A model generated the notes under the pieces. That model was given only the letters and a program-made list of their open reading frames with translations. It was not told the origin of the DNA and made no database searches. A stretch of DNA of 64,000 bases, from assembly GCA_021397835.1 (NCBI GenBank), contig JAJFZO010000094.1, forward strand, positions 11,074,001-11,138,000, written 5' to 3'. Positions 1-12,747 of the stretch are shown here, piece after piece (the stretch's first letter is position 1; the number at the start of each line of letters is the position of its first letter). The position numbers and the translations under genes are program-made. This stretch comes from Moringa oleifera (Eukaryota > Streptophyta > Magnoliopsida > Brassicales > Moringaceae).

Positions 1-1717
1 CTCGAGGAGAGTGAAATGTCTACGCTCTCAAAAGTGTCAACATAAAGTCAGCTAATTGACTGAATCCAAAGAGATCACTGGTCAAATCGACCCAACTTTT
101 TCATATAGTAATACAAAAATTAACATTAATATTTATATTTATATACTAAAGTATTTAAATAGTTGCACTTTATACACGTGTATGTACTAAGAATTAAGTA
201 ATTATAAAAAAGGGCCATGACCCTCTGAGGTCGGTCCATGTATCTTCCGGCCTACGTAACCCATTAGGTCATGTTACCTTATAATTAAATGAATGGAAGA
301 AAGAAATCCCATCATTGCAAATATCAAAAATTATAAATTGCTATGCCCGAGAATTAATGATAATAACCATTCATATAATAACTAATAACAATAAAGTCGA
401 TAGAGAATAATGTGACATATGGACCCACGTAGGACATCTATGCCTGAATGGACCCTATGTGCCATTATAACCCCATTGTCCTTCGTTTCACTGCATTTAT
501 TTCTTTTCTAGGAATATCTCATATTGTCGGTAATTATTTTGGTAATTCACATTTCAACCAATTACATAATCATCCTCATCCCTTTAATTACATATTAATT
601 AGCCTTAATTTGTATCCAACCGTCTGTTTTTTACATTGAATTTATGTTTTCTGAATTATTAAAAAAATAATCGCTGATGTTTGACACATGTTATAGGTCA
701 ATAGATTTTGTATAATTAAAATATGGGTCATTTACTTTTTCAATATTTATTAAAAAATTATAAACTATACCTATTAGATTAATTGTACTTTTGGTATTTT
801 AATTTGATTTAATTTAAAAAAATAATAAAAATTTTCAAATAAAAAATTTTGTATCACTAGCTTTGATTTAACATTTTTCCATGTAAGAAAATGCTTAAGT
901 TACAATTTTAAAAAGGTTCAAAATTTTTTAAACACTAAAATTTATTTTATTTTACATTATCAGAATTTTATAAAATCATATTTATTCTACTTATTGATAT
1001 TTAAAAATAATAAAATATATTTAAAAATTGAATGAACAATAAAATTAAAAAATGATTCAAGGTATATGAACAAAATGATTCAATGTAATAAAAAATTTAA
1101 TACGAAATTTGGTCACGATTAAATGTCTAAGATAAAGCTCGAAGTTGTCAATGAATCATATTAAATGAAAATCTCTATCAAGTGGTTGCTTGCTTTGCCT
1201 AAAGTCTTCACTTTTTTCATTTAAACGTTTGTTCCATGTTGGCATTAAGTCCTAGACCCACCATTGTATCCTTGAATATTCAAACAACTTAATAATAATT
1301 ATTATTATATATTATGAATACATAATTTATTGTGATCGAATTCATTATGAAAATCATATTTACATTAAATTAACAACACTTTCGAGTTGTGATCTAAAAT
1401 TATTTAATACTGAAAGCAAAATTAATTAAATTAAATTAATCGATTCCATGAAACTGAAGATCCTTGCATAGATAGAGATCTTTGGATAATATCAGAAGAG
1501 ATATTTTGTGAGATTGAATGTGATTTATACTGAGAAATTTAAAAATAAATTAAAAAAAAAATTGGAGACTTTATGGGCATCAACAATGAAACGGCAGCAT
1601 ACTGCGTTCTGCGTTCTGCGCGGCTTCATTAAATCCTCGTACGTGTTTCAGCTCAGGATTTTACTCTCAACGCACCGACCCTTGAGGCAACCCAATTACA
1701 CGACCCAACTACATTTT
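1..1717. other. AT-rich intergenic DNA, no gene seen
   Basis: Long A/T runs and only short reading frames with no recognisable protein. I see no repeat structure beyond simple A/T tracts. The last 300 bases become less AT-rich as the promoter of the gene at 1990 begins. Confidence 0.6.
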
Positions 1718-1725
1718 CCACGTGG
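1718..1725. promoter_or_regulatory. G-box (CCACGTGG) upstream of the small Cys-rich gene
   Basis: A perfect palindromic CCACGTGG lies about 190 bases upstream of a TATA box. Such sites bind bZIP/bHLH factors in plants, often in light or ABA responses. ACGCGT-type boxes are also present near 1830-1860. Confidence 0.45.
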
Positions 1726-1915
1726 CATTCATCCACGCCATTATCGTGATCGCCCCACCAGGTTTTCCTCTACAATTTCATGAACTCAGATCAAACTGTC
1801 AGCTACTCTTAACATGTAGGAAACTTATCACACGCGTCGCTCATCGGACGGTGAACGCGTCCACGATCATTATGCCGCCCACAGCTTTACCTTTTAAGTT
1901 TAACGCGTTGGTGAG

Positions 1916-1922
1916 TATATAA
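1916..1922 (+). promoter_or_regulatory. TATA box (TATATAA)
   Basis: TATATAA lies 68 bases before the ATG at 1990, leaving room for a short leader. It is the best core-promoter candidate for this gene. Confidence 0.55.
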
Positions 1923-1989
1923 GTGTGCATATATACAGCCCTATCAGAGCGGGACAAGTTGGAAACCTTTCTTCATATACTCTCGTAAA

Positions 1990-2196
1990 ATGGTTTGTTT
2001 ATGCTTCTTGGTGGACCAGACGAGGAAGGTCACTAGCAGCAAACCGGCTGCCGGAATATGTTCGCGGTGTGGCGGTGGAGCCAGCGTTGCAGACATGAAG
2101 ACCGCCACGCGGTTCTGCTACGTTCCGTTTTACTGGAAATCTTGGCGAGCTATTATCTGTACTTTCTGCGGATCCACCCTTAGATCGTATAGGTGA
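1990..2196 (+). CDS. Small conserved plant protein with two CxxC pairs
   Basis: Single-exon protein of 68 residues. It carries two Cys pairs, CSRC near residues 22-25 and CTFC near 57-60, which would suit a small zinc-ribbon fold. The stretch between them (GGGASVADMKTATRFCYVPF) matches, from memory, a conserved short plant family of unknown function. The ATG follows a good TATA box by 68 bases, and the frame ends at TGA. Both strands are open here, but only this one gives a recognisable protein. No signal peptide or membrane segment is visible. The zinc-binding role is inferred from the cysteines only. Confidence 0.75.
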   Translation: MVCLCFLVDQTRKVTSSKPAAGICSRCGGGASVADMKTATRFCYVPFYWKSWRAIICTFCGSTLRSYR

Positions 2197-5100
2197 AGAA
2201 GTAACCAGTTTTTTAAGCTCCATAGCATATTTCAGTATACACGGCCAGTTCTCCTTCTTTTCTTCTTCCTTTAAACCCTGCTGTACGTGCGCGCATGTCC
2301 GTACGCGCGGCCAGACATGTAGATATAGTTAACTAGGTAAACCCTTCGGGGCTTGGTTTTGGTTTCTTAATTTTAAAGTGAAAGCTCTTTAAGTTTGTGT
2401 GTGTGTATGTGTATATATAAATGAGAAGCCTGTTTTCTTCAGACACTGATACAAAGTGAAACAAACAGAGAGAGAGAAGGGGGGGGGGGGGGGGGGTCGC
2501 ATCTAAGTTGTCTGCTTGTTCTTACCAGACAGGAGGAAAATGTTGAAGTTGTAAATTTCCAGTTCAACAAGCAATTTCAAACATATTTCACAGATAAGAA
2601 AGTGTTTTTTTTTTTTTTTTTATAATTGAGCTTGTCTTTTCGTCTCTACCCACTAAATTAATTATGACGAAGATAGCTCCGATAAATAAAATTGGTGGAG
2701 TTATTGTAGTGTTGTAGCTAGAGACTTGGGTTGTTTTTATGGGTATTTAGAGATAGATTGATGGGTTCTTAATTAATTATGAGTATATATGAGATGCTTA
2801 TTAACATAAAATGATATAATGGATACTCAAGAAGGTGAGGAAAAACCCACAGGCTGAGTTCATTGAAGACAGTCGTCCGTAGTAAGGGATTGTACATATT
2901 GTGTTCGCCTAGTTCAAAGCATGTATCTGTCATGACCATGTTGATGGTGCCCACCAGTTGAAGCACCAAGTACTTTTCATGCATGCCCATCATGCTCTCT
3001 ACTGTTATATTCATAAATGCAGTACTGTCCATCCATGCCGCTTCGGTGTACCACATGCATGCACAAATAAGGTTATTTTAAATTTTTTTTAATATTTTAA
3101 TATAATTAAATTTTTTTAAAAAAATAACAAAAAAAGATGAACGAAAATTAATAATTTTAAAATAGATGATTACTTATTTATATGTACAGGGAAGATGGGC
3201 TCTTAAGGAGATTTTTGGGCCTTAATATGCAGCTTTGGATCATTCTTTGATGGACTCCTCTCTCTCTCTCTCAAGTCCATTTACGACTAACACACTGACT
3301 ACAGATGGCAGAAAAGCCCATTGCAGATTGATTCAAAAGAGGTGACGTGTCAATCACCCAATGCATATGAGGGCAATGATGTCACCCACGTGGCAATTTG
3401 CATGACAGTTCATGCCCCCATTTTCTTTCTGGTAATTGTCATGTTACACAACGTCCACCACCCAAAGAGGGAAAAAAAAACATTTTTAATATAGAAAAAT
3501 ACCAACTTAATTATAGTCACTGGGTTTTAACCAACTTCTTTTTAGTCAAAATAATTTCTTTACAGGAGAAGATCAAGCAAGAGGGCAATTTGGGCATCTT
3601 AAGGGGCAAAGATTTGTTAAATCTCGAGTACTCCTTATATATATAAAAGAAAAATATAAAATATAAAAAAAGGAGAAGATGAGAGGTAGATGACAAACAA
3701 CAAGTAACAGGCGTTTGTTAATAAGTTGACTTTAAAGGACAGAAGAGGAAGGTGCAGTTGCGGTTGGTCTTTACCCTAAACCTTCAGCCTTCTGTCACAC
3801 CAACAACATAAATCCAAACGCACCGTTCCGCTCGATTCACACTCCCTGCGTGATTGACGGTGCCAGTCCGCCGACACGTGTGCTCCACCCACTTCCATTC
3901 AAAACCTACTTCCTATAAAATTACAGCCATAATCCCACTTTATTTTATTTTAACTACATAATAAAATTCATAACACACAACTGAAGTCAAAATCTACCAA
4001 TTTTTTTTTTTTAAAATTCAATGACAGTAAAATGCCATACAGAATTTTAAGATTTATGTTTTAAAAAATTCAAATATTTATTAATTTAAATTAAATTAAA
4101 TCATATTAAAAAATTTAAAATCTAAAAATATTTTAATACTTGAAATAAATAAATTTAAAAATATAATCAAAAAATATTTATTTTTTTAAGTATTAAAAAT
4201 AATTTTAAAAATTTGTAAATTTTACTAATTTATTTAATAGTTTTACTTACACATACGATATGAATGTTATTTTTATTTATATAATTATTCAAATAGTTTT
4301 TTAAAACACTATTATAATAAAAAATATTTTTTGTTACATCAAATTTAGTAAGAACATATTAATATATAAATATTTAAATAAAATAAAAATATTTTATTTA
4401 CTTTGATAATGTTAAAAAAATATTAAGATAATTAAACAAATAAAAATTACATACATATTACATAAAACTATTAATATTAACAAAAATTATAAACAAAAAT
4501 TTCACATCAAAAATTTAAGAAAAATATATATATAAATAAATATAATTCTTTTTTTAAATATCAATTTGAAACTATAAACAAAATATGTCTTTTTAATATA
4601 ATTAATTTTTTTAAATCAAAATTTATTTAGTTTTTTTAAAATTAAAATTAAAATTTTATATGATACTCACCATCAATTCATCATGTTTGGACTGATTGGA
4701 CCGACTGGTTAGTTATCTCAAATTTGATGGTGTGAAAATATTATCATATCTTAATTGGGTTATTAGGGACAGTTGGCTTTTATACTTTTAAAAACATGAC
4801 ATAATATAAAGTGTGATAAGTCACGTATTAAAAGGGAAATGGACAGGGACCTTAGTGTTCCTGCCCATGTGCACTAATGCGGCGTTCTTATACAAAAAGT
4901 TAAAATCCTTGACGGCACCATTGACGTCAATTATAATGCTTCCTCCACCCCTAGATTCTGTCACTAGGTTTGCGTTTTGGTTAACATCACAGTACCGTTT
5001 TCACTGCTTGAGTTTAACAGGAACTTGACGGAGTTACTGTTACTCATGGTTGCACAGATAAATTCTTCAATTATTTATTATTTTAAAAAATTAGTCAACA

Positions 5101-5645
5101 AAGTTTCATTTTAGAATTGATATTAATTTTTTAAACATTAGATTTAAAATTATATGATTTTTTTTTTCACTTAAGTTTACTTGAAGTCAAAGCTTCATTA
5201 GGGGGAAAAAAAAAAAGGAAAAAGAAAAACAAAGATATCAGCCAAAACCGTACAACAAGAAGCACAACACCGTCAATTACCGGCGTCAACTGTGTCTCCT
5301 CCGTATCTTTAAGCCGCGTAAAGTGGGTCCCAACGATCCTTGGTCCCCGCATGGCAACCATGAACCACCCCTTATTTTTTTTCTTTTCGAGCATTCTTAA
5401 AACTAATTTTAAAAAAATATTTTAGTTATTTAAGGAAATATAAACACTTTGTAATATTATTATTATTTTTTAAATGATTTAACATAGAGTATAAAATTTA
5501 AACATTATAAATTTTATATTTTTATTAAATTATTACTTAAAAAGGTAATATTTATGAAATAATTTTTAAATCAATATTAAAACTAATTAAGCAATTTATA
5601 TATAATTATTCATGATAATCCATGAATATTATTTTCAGTGTTACA
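2197..5645. other. Intergenic DNA with simple repeats
   Basis: Contains a GT/TA-rich stretch (about 2395-2420), an 18-G run (2479-2496), a 17-T run (2605-2621) and a CT microsatellite near 3261-3283. G-box-like ACGTG motifs occur near 3382 and 3874. The block 3955-4680 is very AT-rich. I see no convincing gene. Confidence 0.5.
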
Positions 5646-6486
5646 TATATAAAGACATATATACTCAGTAATATATCCCATGAAAATGATTTATGATAAT
5701 AAATTTTGTGTTAACAGAAACTTTTGTTGGCGGTTTTCTCTCATTATATATTCCCATATGAAAAGATACAAAATATCAAATCAAAGCTGCAACAGCTGGG
5801 ATTTTAGGGAGCTGATAATGCAGACCAGTTTATTTTTAAACGAAGCTTCACATCCTTTTTTCTTCCCCATGTGGGGCCTTTTAGTGTTTCTCTTCTCTGT
5901 AGATGACAGCCTAATTACCAGCCTGGAAAGAGTTGTTGCAAGCTGCACTAATAAGAGAGAGCTTCTGCGCTGATGGGGGGTTCTTTTCATTGCTGACATT
6001 GTTCTCTCACCTGGGTTCTCCTCATTTCATCCAAACCCAGGTCATCTGTAGCTGGTTGCTTCCCATTTAGCTCAGTTGTTCAGGTAAGAGCACTGAATAA
6101 CTCTCACGTTTGTCTCTTTGTGTCGAAGAAGTTCAAGTAAATTGGTCCTTTTGGTGCATTTATAGGGAACGATTTTATGCTTTGTATTCTTGAAACACTT
6201 CAGATTCTTTTACCTTGTATGTCATTGGATTTAAAGGTTAACTGGCCTTTGATTGCTTATAGATAGATCCGGTTTCTTTTTGAGTAAACTGTTTTTAGGG
6301 ACACCAGTTATTAGGAAAACTGGATTTGTGACATTTGGGATCTTTAGCTGATTCTTTGTGGTAGAGGACTCTTCTCGAACTGTGGCTTTTGACCGTAGAT
6401 TGGAAGCGGGCAAGTGTTAGTGCTTTTGTGTAGGGCTAGCCCATTTTCTGGGTTTGTTAGGAATTCGAAGAATTGGCTTATTGCAA
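5646..6486 (+). promoter_or_regulatory. Candidate promoter and 5' leader with intron of the THESEUS1-type gene
   Basis: TATATAAA at 5646-5653 is a possible TATA box. A textbook donor CAG|GTAAGA at 6083/6084 and an acceptor TTAG at 6460 would remove a 377-base leader intron and place the exon start 26 bases before the ATG. The splice sites are seen; their use is inferred. Confidence 0.4.
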
Positions 6487-9015
6487 ATGGTGAAAATGAA
6501 ACTAGGGGGGTGGGTGTCGTTAGTTCTAGTTGTAATTCTGTTTATGAGTCATAGATCATGTGCCTCATTCACTCCTATAGATAACTACTTAATCGCATGT
6601 GGTTCTTCACAAAATGTCACCTTCCAAGGTAGAACTTTTGTTCCTGATGCTCAGCATTCATCCCTTGTATGGAAAAGTGGAAGTTCTGTTGTTGGCTCCA
6701 ACTCTCATGCTCCTGCTTCTATCTATCAGTCTGCTCGGATCTTCTCAAGCATAGCTTCCTATAAGTTTGAAATCGAGCAAGAAGGTCGGCATTGGATCCG
6801 CCTCTACTTTTGTCCTCTTGTGAACTCAAGCCAAAACTTGAACTCTGCCCCAATAACAGTAGTCACTGATGATTTTGTTCTCTTAAACAACTTCACCTTC
6901 AAGAACTATAACGGGTCTTCTTTGTTCAAGGAGTATGCAATCAATGTTACTTCCAATACCTTGACCCTTACCTTCATTCCCTCAAACAGTTCCGTTGTGT
7001 TTGTTAATGCAATTGAAGTCATCTCTATTCCAGATATAGTCCTCCCTGACCAAGCCTTGGCTGTCAGTCCATTTGCTCCTTTTAATGGTCTTTCTGAACT
7101 TGCCTTTGAAACTGTTTACCGGTTAAATATGGGGGGGCCATTGCTCACTGGTCAAAATGATACCCTTGGAAGAACATGGGAGAATGATGCAAAATATCTC
7201 CATGTGAACAGCTCTGCTTTGAGTGTTTCTGTTAATCCTGCTTCCATAAAATACAAAGCTGCCGTCACAACTGAAACAGCACCAAATCTGGTCTATGCCA
7301 CTGCTGAAGCCATGGAAGATCCAAATGTAGCCATTATCAACTTCAACATAACTTGGGTCTTTCCTGTTGATCCAAACTTCAGGTACTTTGTTCGGGTGCA
7401 TATCTGTGATATCATCAGTCAAGCTCTCAACACTCTCGTGTTCAATCTTTACATAAATGATGATATCGCCATGGGAAGTCTCGACCTCTCATCCTTAACT
7501 GATGACCTTAAGGTACCCTATTACAAGGACTTCATCTCCAATGCTTCGTCAGATTCCAGTACCTTGACTGTTAGTGTTGGTCCGGATACATCAGCAGAAA
7601 TCACTAATGCAACTTTGAATGGGCTGGAGATTATGAAGATCAGCAATGAAGCTGGAAGCTTGAATGGGTTTTCTTCTGTTAAGGGTCTCCTTCCTAAATC
7701 ACCTTCGAAGAAGAACCATATAGCAATAATAATTGGTTCTATTCTTGGAGCTGCAGCTGCAGCAGTATTGATTGGATCCTGTTATTGCTGCTTGGTGGCA
7801 CGCAAGTCAAAGGCTACTCAACAGGGGCATCCATGGTTACCTTTGCCCTTGTATGGAAACTCCCAGACCATGACAAAAATGTCCACAACTTCTCAAAAGA
7901 GTGGAACGGCAAGCTGCATCTCATTAGCTTCCTCCAATCTTGGCAGATTCTTCATGTTTCAAGAGATCCTTGATGCAACCAACAAATTTGATGAGAGCCT
8001 ACTACTTGGGGTTGGTGGTTTTGGTAGGGTCTACAAGGGAACACTTGAAGATGGAACTAAAGTAGCTGTCAAAAGAGGAAATCCCAGATCGGAGCAAGGC
8101 CTTGCTGAATTTCGAACTGAGATTGAAATGTTGTCCAAGCTCCGTCACCGGCACCTTGTCTCTCTCATTGGCTACTGTGATGAAAGATCAGAAATGATTC
8201 TTGTTTATGAATACATGGCTAATGGACCTCTGAGGAGCCATCTCTATGGAACAGATCTGCCATCGCTGTCATGGAAGCAGCGACTTGAAATATGCATTGG
8301 AGCTGCAAGGGGGCTTCATTATCTCCACACTGGTGCAGCTCAAAGCATTATTCATCGTGATGTGAAAACTACAAACATTCTCTTGGATGAGAATTTTGTA
8401 GCCAAAGTTGCTGATTTTGGCCTCTCCAAAACTGGTCCAGCTATCGATCAGACCCATGTGAGTACTGCTGTTAAGGGTAGCTTTGGCTACCTTGATCCTG
8501 AGTACTTTAGAAGACAACAGCTCACAGAGAAATCTGATGTTTATTCATTTGGGGTGGTTCTAATGGAAGTACTCTGCACAAGACCTGCTTTAAACCCTGT
8601 TCTCCCAAGGGAACAAGTTAATATAGCAGAATGGGCAATGACATGGCAGAAGAAGGGCATGTTGGATCAGATCATGGACTCTAATCTAGCCGGGAAGGTG
8701 AATCCTGCTTCTCTAAAGAAATTTGGGGAGACAGCTGAGAAATGCCTGGCTGAGCATGGGGTTGACAGGCCATCAATGGGAGATGTCTTGTGGAATCTTG
8801 AATATGCTCTTCAGCTAGAGGAGACCTCATTGGCTCTCATGGAACCTGAAGATAACAGTACAAACCACATCCCAGGCATCCCATTAACACCACTTGAGCC
8901 ATTTGATAACAGTGTAAGCATGATCGATGGAGGAAACTCTTGTACTGATGATGATGCTGATGATGCAGCCACAAGTGCTGTATTTTCACAGCTAGTAAAT
9001 CCTCGTGGAAGATAG
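6487..9015 (+). CDS. THE1: THESEUS1-type CrRLK1L receptor kinase
   Basis: Single-exon plasma-membrane receptor kinase of 842 residues; Arabidopsis THE1 is about 855. The family senses cell-wall state and RALF peptides. A signal peptide (residues 1-26) is followed by a malectin-like ectodomain (about 30-385) rich in N-glycosylation sites, a transmembrane helix (about 412-434) and a Ser/Thr kinase. The kinase shows the Gly-rich loop GVGGFGRVYKG (from 508), catalytic Lys529 in VAVK, HRDVKTTN (His623-Arg-Asp625) and DFG (Asp643). The C-terminus ends in SAVFSQLVNPRGR, nearly as in THE1. The start is the ATG at 6487; the open frame reaches back to 6454 but has no earlier ATG. The orthologue call rests on near colinear match throughout, including the GHPWLPLPLYG juxtamembrane motif. 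Confidence 0.95.
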   Translation: MVKMKLGGWVSLVLVVILFMSHRSCASFTPIDNYLIACGSSQNVTFQGRTFVPDAQHSSLVWKSGSSVVGSNSHAPASIYQSARIFSSIASYKFEIEQEGRHWIRLYFCPLVNSSQNLNSAPITVVTDDFVLLNNFTFKNYNGSSLFKEYAINVTSNTLTLTFIPSNSSVVFVNAIEVISIPDIVLPDQALAVSPFAPFNGLSELAFETVYRLNMGGPLLTGQNDTLGRTWENDAKYLHVNSSALSVSVNPASIKYKAAVTTETAPNLVYATAEAMEDPNVAIINFNITWVFPVDPNFRYFVRVHICDIISQALNTLVFNLYINDDIAMGSLDLSSLTDDLKVPYYKDFISNASSDSSTLTVSVGPDTSAEITNATLNGLEIMKISNEAGSLNGFSSVKGLLPKSPSKKNHIAIIIGSILGAAAAAVLIGSCYCCLVARKSKATQQGHPWLPLPLYGNSQTMTKMSTTSQKSGTASCISLASSNLGRFFMFQEILDATNKFDESLLLGVGGFGRVYKGTLEDGTKVAVKRGNPRSEQGLAEFRTEIEMLSKLRHRHLVSLIGYCDERSEMILVYEYMANGPLRSHLYGTDLPSLSWKQRLEICIGAARGLHYLHTGAAQSIIHRDVKTTNILLDENFVAKVADFGLSKTGPAIDQTHVSTAVKGSFGYLDPEYFRRQQLTEKSDVYSFGVVLMEVLCTRPALNPVLPREQVNIAEWAMTWQKKGMLDQIMDSNLAGKVNPASLKKFGETAEKCLAEHGVDRPSMGDVLWNLEYALQLEETSLALMEPEDNSTNHIPGIPLTPLEPFDNSVSMIDGGNSCTDDDADDAATSAVFSQLVNPRGR

Positions 9016-10277
9016 GAAGAGAATAACTTCAGGCTATCTATGATCTTGGCCGCCGAACACCTTGCTGAAGATCTAGTTGTCCTGGTCCTTGAGAATACTC
9101 GGAATCCTGAGTGGAAGGTTCTTTCTATTACAATATCCTCTTCTTTTACATCAAATTTCCAATCATAAGGTATTTAGTTTGTAAAATAGTTGGGTGATGG
9201 GAGCAAATTATCCATCAGAAATTGCATCTGATGTACTATAATTGTTTTCATTTTGTCTTGATACCATTCAACTGGGTTTCAGCTACCCATGTTATCTCTA
9301 CACAATTTCCAGTCTTTTATCGGCTTTGATTCTTTTGTTCCCTGAAAGAACATAATATAAAGTGGAATTAGTCTTACATGTTTATGTATATTTGCTCTAC
9401 TTCTACCATGACTGCTTACCTGAAACCACATGTCAAGGAGTGAAGCTCAACCAGTGACACAGCTTGTTTCTAAAATTAGTGCGATGTTTATTCAGTAGTT
9501 CCTGGAATTAGTACAAGAAAGGATACAGAGGCCTTAGCAGAACTTCTTCCTTGCTTGCTAGCTCAGATAGGAAAAGAAAGTTCTCGGTTTTCTATGTTAA
9601 AGATATAGATAAATAGAGAAAATTTAAAATATAAAATATAACATATAAATTTGAGTTCAGAAAACAAAACTTCAGGTGTCCTTAGGATTTACAAGACAGT
9701 GTTATCTTATTATCTTAGCATTGTCTTCACATCTTCAAATCCTGAAAATATATAGTCAAGCCAAAGTGCATAGAAGATAGGCTCTGCGTCACAAGTATGT
9801 GGTCTACTACAACTAGTGGTGAGAGTCAGCTGGCACTTAAGAAGCACACTAATCATTAAGGGTTGATAATATTCTCTGCTCTTAAAGCCATTTGGCTAAC
9901 TAGCTCAGAAGAAAAGCCAACTCCCGCATGATTAACTGATCATAACAGGTTTCAATGGTTCAGGTTTCTGTAAATTATAAGCAGAAAACAACAAACAGAT
10001 AAATTGGATAGAGTGTTTTCTTGTTTTAGTTTCTTTGTTATTAAAGCAACGAACAGGGGTGAGAAGGCATTTCTTTGAAGTCTTGCAAACTGTATCGAAG
10101 ATTTTGAGCTGAAGAAACTAGAGATATTGACAGAGGGAAACCAAAAACTACAAATGTTGTAGTTCTTTAGACCAGTGAGGAAGATATGATTTCGACATTG
10201 TTTACTAGGCAACCTTCAATTATGTGTGAGGAAGATAGCCCTTTATTTATATCCTATGGATGTGGCAAGTTTCATAG
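9016..10277. other. Convergent intergenic region
   Basis: Holds the 3' ends of the THESEUS1-type gene (+) and the root-cap-type gene (-). Nothing else is recognisable. Confidence 0.5.
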
Positions 10278-11380
10278 TTATTTCTTGCAGACTATCCCGT
10301 TCCCACTACTGGCTCCACTGGCACAATCAAGAGGGCCATAGTCCCCCAGCAATGGATCCGTCCCGTCTGGGACTCCCACAGGGGAGAAAATACAAGAACT
10401 GCAATCTGCAGATAGAAGTGAACTGGTTCTGTATTTGTCCTCTCCTCCCAACACTGGCATCGCCACACCAGGTTTTGCTGGGTTCTTGAAATCTGGCTGG
10501 TATGTCCTGCCAAGCACTCCCTCAACTTTGGAGGATATGCCATAGAATCTGAATTGTACCTCCAAGTGAACAAAGCAGTCATCAGCAGGTATTTGGTAGT
10601 TATGGATCCTGTTATCTTCCTTCGTTACTGGCACCACATTGACTGATATGTCAACAACTTCTGGGATAGAGACTAAGACACTGTTCTTGCTTGCTGTTCT
10701 CTCCACCCTGATGTCGCTTACTGGGGATTGCCATGAGGAGAGGTGCCCTTCTGGTATGACAGCCTCCTTCCCATTGTGAGAAAACTTCAGGTGGTCAATC
10801 TCATCATCCCATTTTTCAGCTCGGGTAGCCTCCAAAGAGAAGCTGTGGGTGTCAAAGAGGATACCAAGGGACTGAATCCAAGTGTAGTCCCTAGATCTGC
10901 CTGCAGGCCTCAGGCCAATGAAGTGGGCATTGACTTGGAGGTTCAAGTCAGATACCAAGCTGAAATGCTCATTGCTCTTGCCATGGAAGTAGAACACAAT
11001 TCCATCTCCACCAATGAAGCGGGGGTCCAAGCATGCTGCTCCAGGGGCATTGCAATTTGGTTTACGATCTAACATCAACAAATAAAAGAATCTCAACAGA
11101 TGAAGAAACTCATTAAAGGTATCATTGTTATCAGAAAAAAGGTCTTACTTCTACACTCAGCTTGGCAAATTGGTGAATCACAGTTGATATAACAAACTTT
11201 GGATTTCGGGTTAGCTGGAGACCTGGTTGGGCATTCAGCCGGGCAAGTCAGCCGCTTGAGAAAGCATGGACTTCTCTTGTTGACACAGGTCCTGGTTTCG
11301 GCTGCATGGAGTTGTACCACAGTTGATGCAAAGAGAACAACCATGATAAAAATGCCATTCATGCTGTTAGAGGCCTTCAT
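10278..11380 (-). CDS. Root cap/LEA-related secreted protein
   Basis: Two exons, 11149-11380 and 10278-11068, joined in phase 1 to give 340 residues; donor AA|GTAAGA and acceptor TTAG are canonical. Residues 1-27 are a signal peptide. A Cys-rich region follows (CxxxxPCF, CPAECP, CDSPICQAEC). The C-terminal part, including VQFRFYGISSKVEGVLGRTY near residues 250-280, is typical of the Root_cap family (PF06830), annotated in Arabidopsis as LEA-related. It is probably exported to the wall or apoplast; biochemical role unknown. It lies tail to tail with the THESEUS1-type gene, as At5g54370 does beside At5g54380. Confidence 0.9.
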
Positions 11381-11458
11381 ATCCTTTCCCTTCAGCGGCT
11401 AAAGATGCCCAGATGGCTTAGATCCTCCCAACTGCAGAACTAGGTATCTCTTGGCTCT

Positions 11459-11465
11459 CTATATA
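11459..11465 (-). promoter_or_regulatory. TATA box of the root-cap-type gene
   Basis: TATATAG on the minus strand lies about 80 bases upstream of the ATG at 11380. Confidence 0.5.
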
Positions 11466-12735
11466 GAATGCAACGACTAGGATCTTTCTGGGTATTATTT
11501 TTACAGGCTTATATATACCATTGTACGTAACCTTCCAAGTTGGTACTTTATTACTAAGTTTTAGCTCAGGAAGATGAGCTGCCTTCGATCTGTTAGATGC
11601 TTGAGGGATTACTACTCTTTGTCAATGCATTGGAGCTTGAAACTGCAATATCAAATCTTGCAGCTCACATCATTCCTCACCTTTCCACACTCGGTAAGGC
11701 TTTGACTTGTTACTTCCAATGCAACTAGTTGGAATCAGGCTTCTGTATTTTGCTTCTAAGGTACCGCATGCCTCCTTTTCATTTTCAATGTCTTAACACT
11801 AGTGGCTTAACCCACATGTGCTTGCAGACACACACACTCAATCTTTTCAATTTCAGACAGAAGCCCGAAATGCCCTGTCCCATGTGATGGAATCCAGGTT
11901 TTGCCGAGTGAAACTGCATTAGATGCGGATGTTCTGTCGGCTCATGTCCCTTGCTTGTGTTCTCAACATAGGACATAATCAATGTTTAGCTTGCTCTTCA
12001 AGGTCAATTTATGTTTTCTTTGGAAGCATACATTGCTTTCTTACAAGCTGCATAGGAAATTTGCTCTTATTTTCTAGCAATCTCTTCTCGCATAATATCG
12101 GTCAAGAGGACCTTTTGGTGATTTGCACTTAATAAACAATTTTATAGAAGGCAGATAAAAATGTTAAGAACACACCCCTCTTTTGTTGGACATTGAGCTA
12201 TGGATTAAATACAATATAAATCTCTATATATTTTCAAGTTTATGAGTCAATTTTTTGAGATACACTCATAACGAGATAAAATTTTATGTTATTTTTTAGT
12301 ATTAATTATAAAAATGTTATAATTTCTAGATATTAATACAAATTACAAATTAAAAAAAAATTTATCAATAATTTTGAATATCAATATTAATTATTTATGT
12401 AGATCGATATATTAAAATTAAAAATATGTTAAGATCTCACCTATTTTACGTTGGATATATAAATCTCAACACATTTTGTTTTTAATTAAAAAAACAAATC
12501 GAAAAACTTTCTTCAATTTTGCTTACAAAATTAAGATTTTTATAAGCGGTTTTGAAGCATCAATGAAATGAAACTTAAGCACAAAATATAACAAAAAGAT
12601 TGATTATGATGAAAAGGATATTACGCCTAAAATACAAGAGGTATAAGGTGCTTCTAGAACATGATTATCTACCTATCTATCCTTTCCTTTTGGAGATCCC
12701 ATTCATGGCAAGATTCTGTTCTTCCTATTTGTAGG
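11466..12735. other. Intergenic DNA, no gene seen
   Basis: Upstream of two divergently transcribed genes. The part after 12150 is AT-rich. No coding or repeat structure was recognised. Confidence 0.5.
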
Positions 12736-12747
12736 TATATATTGCCT

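Noticed and set aside
1..6. CTCGAG (XhoI site) at the window start as a cloning junction
   Set aside because: A six-base match at the edge may be chance; there is no vector sequence.
5680..5973. Short open frame before the THESEUS1-type gene
   Set aside because: No recognisable protein; lies in a probable promoter/leader region.
6454..6486. Longer N-terminus for the THESEUS1-type kinase
   Set aside because: The extension starts at TTG and would precede the signal peptide; the first ATG is 6487.
10743..11072. Plus-strand open frame across the root-cap-type gene
   Set aside because: Antisense shadow of a well-supported exon.
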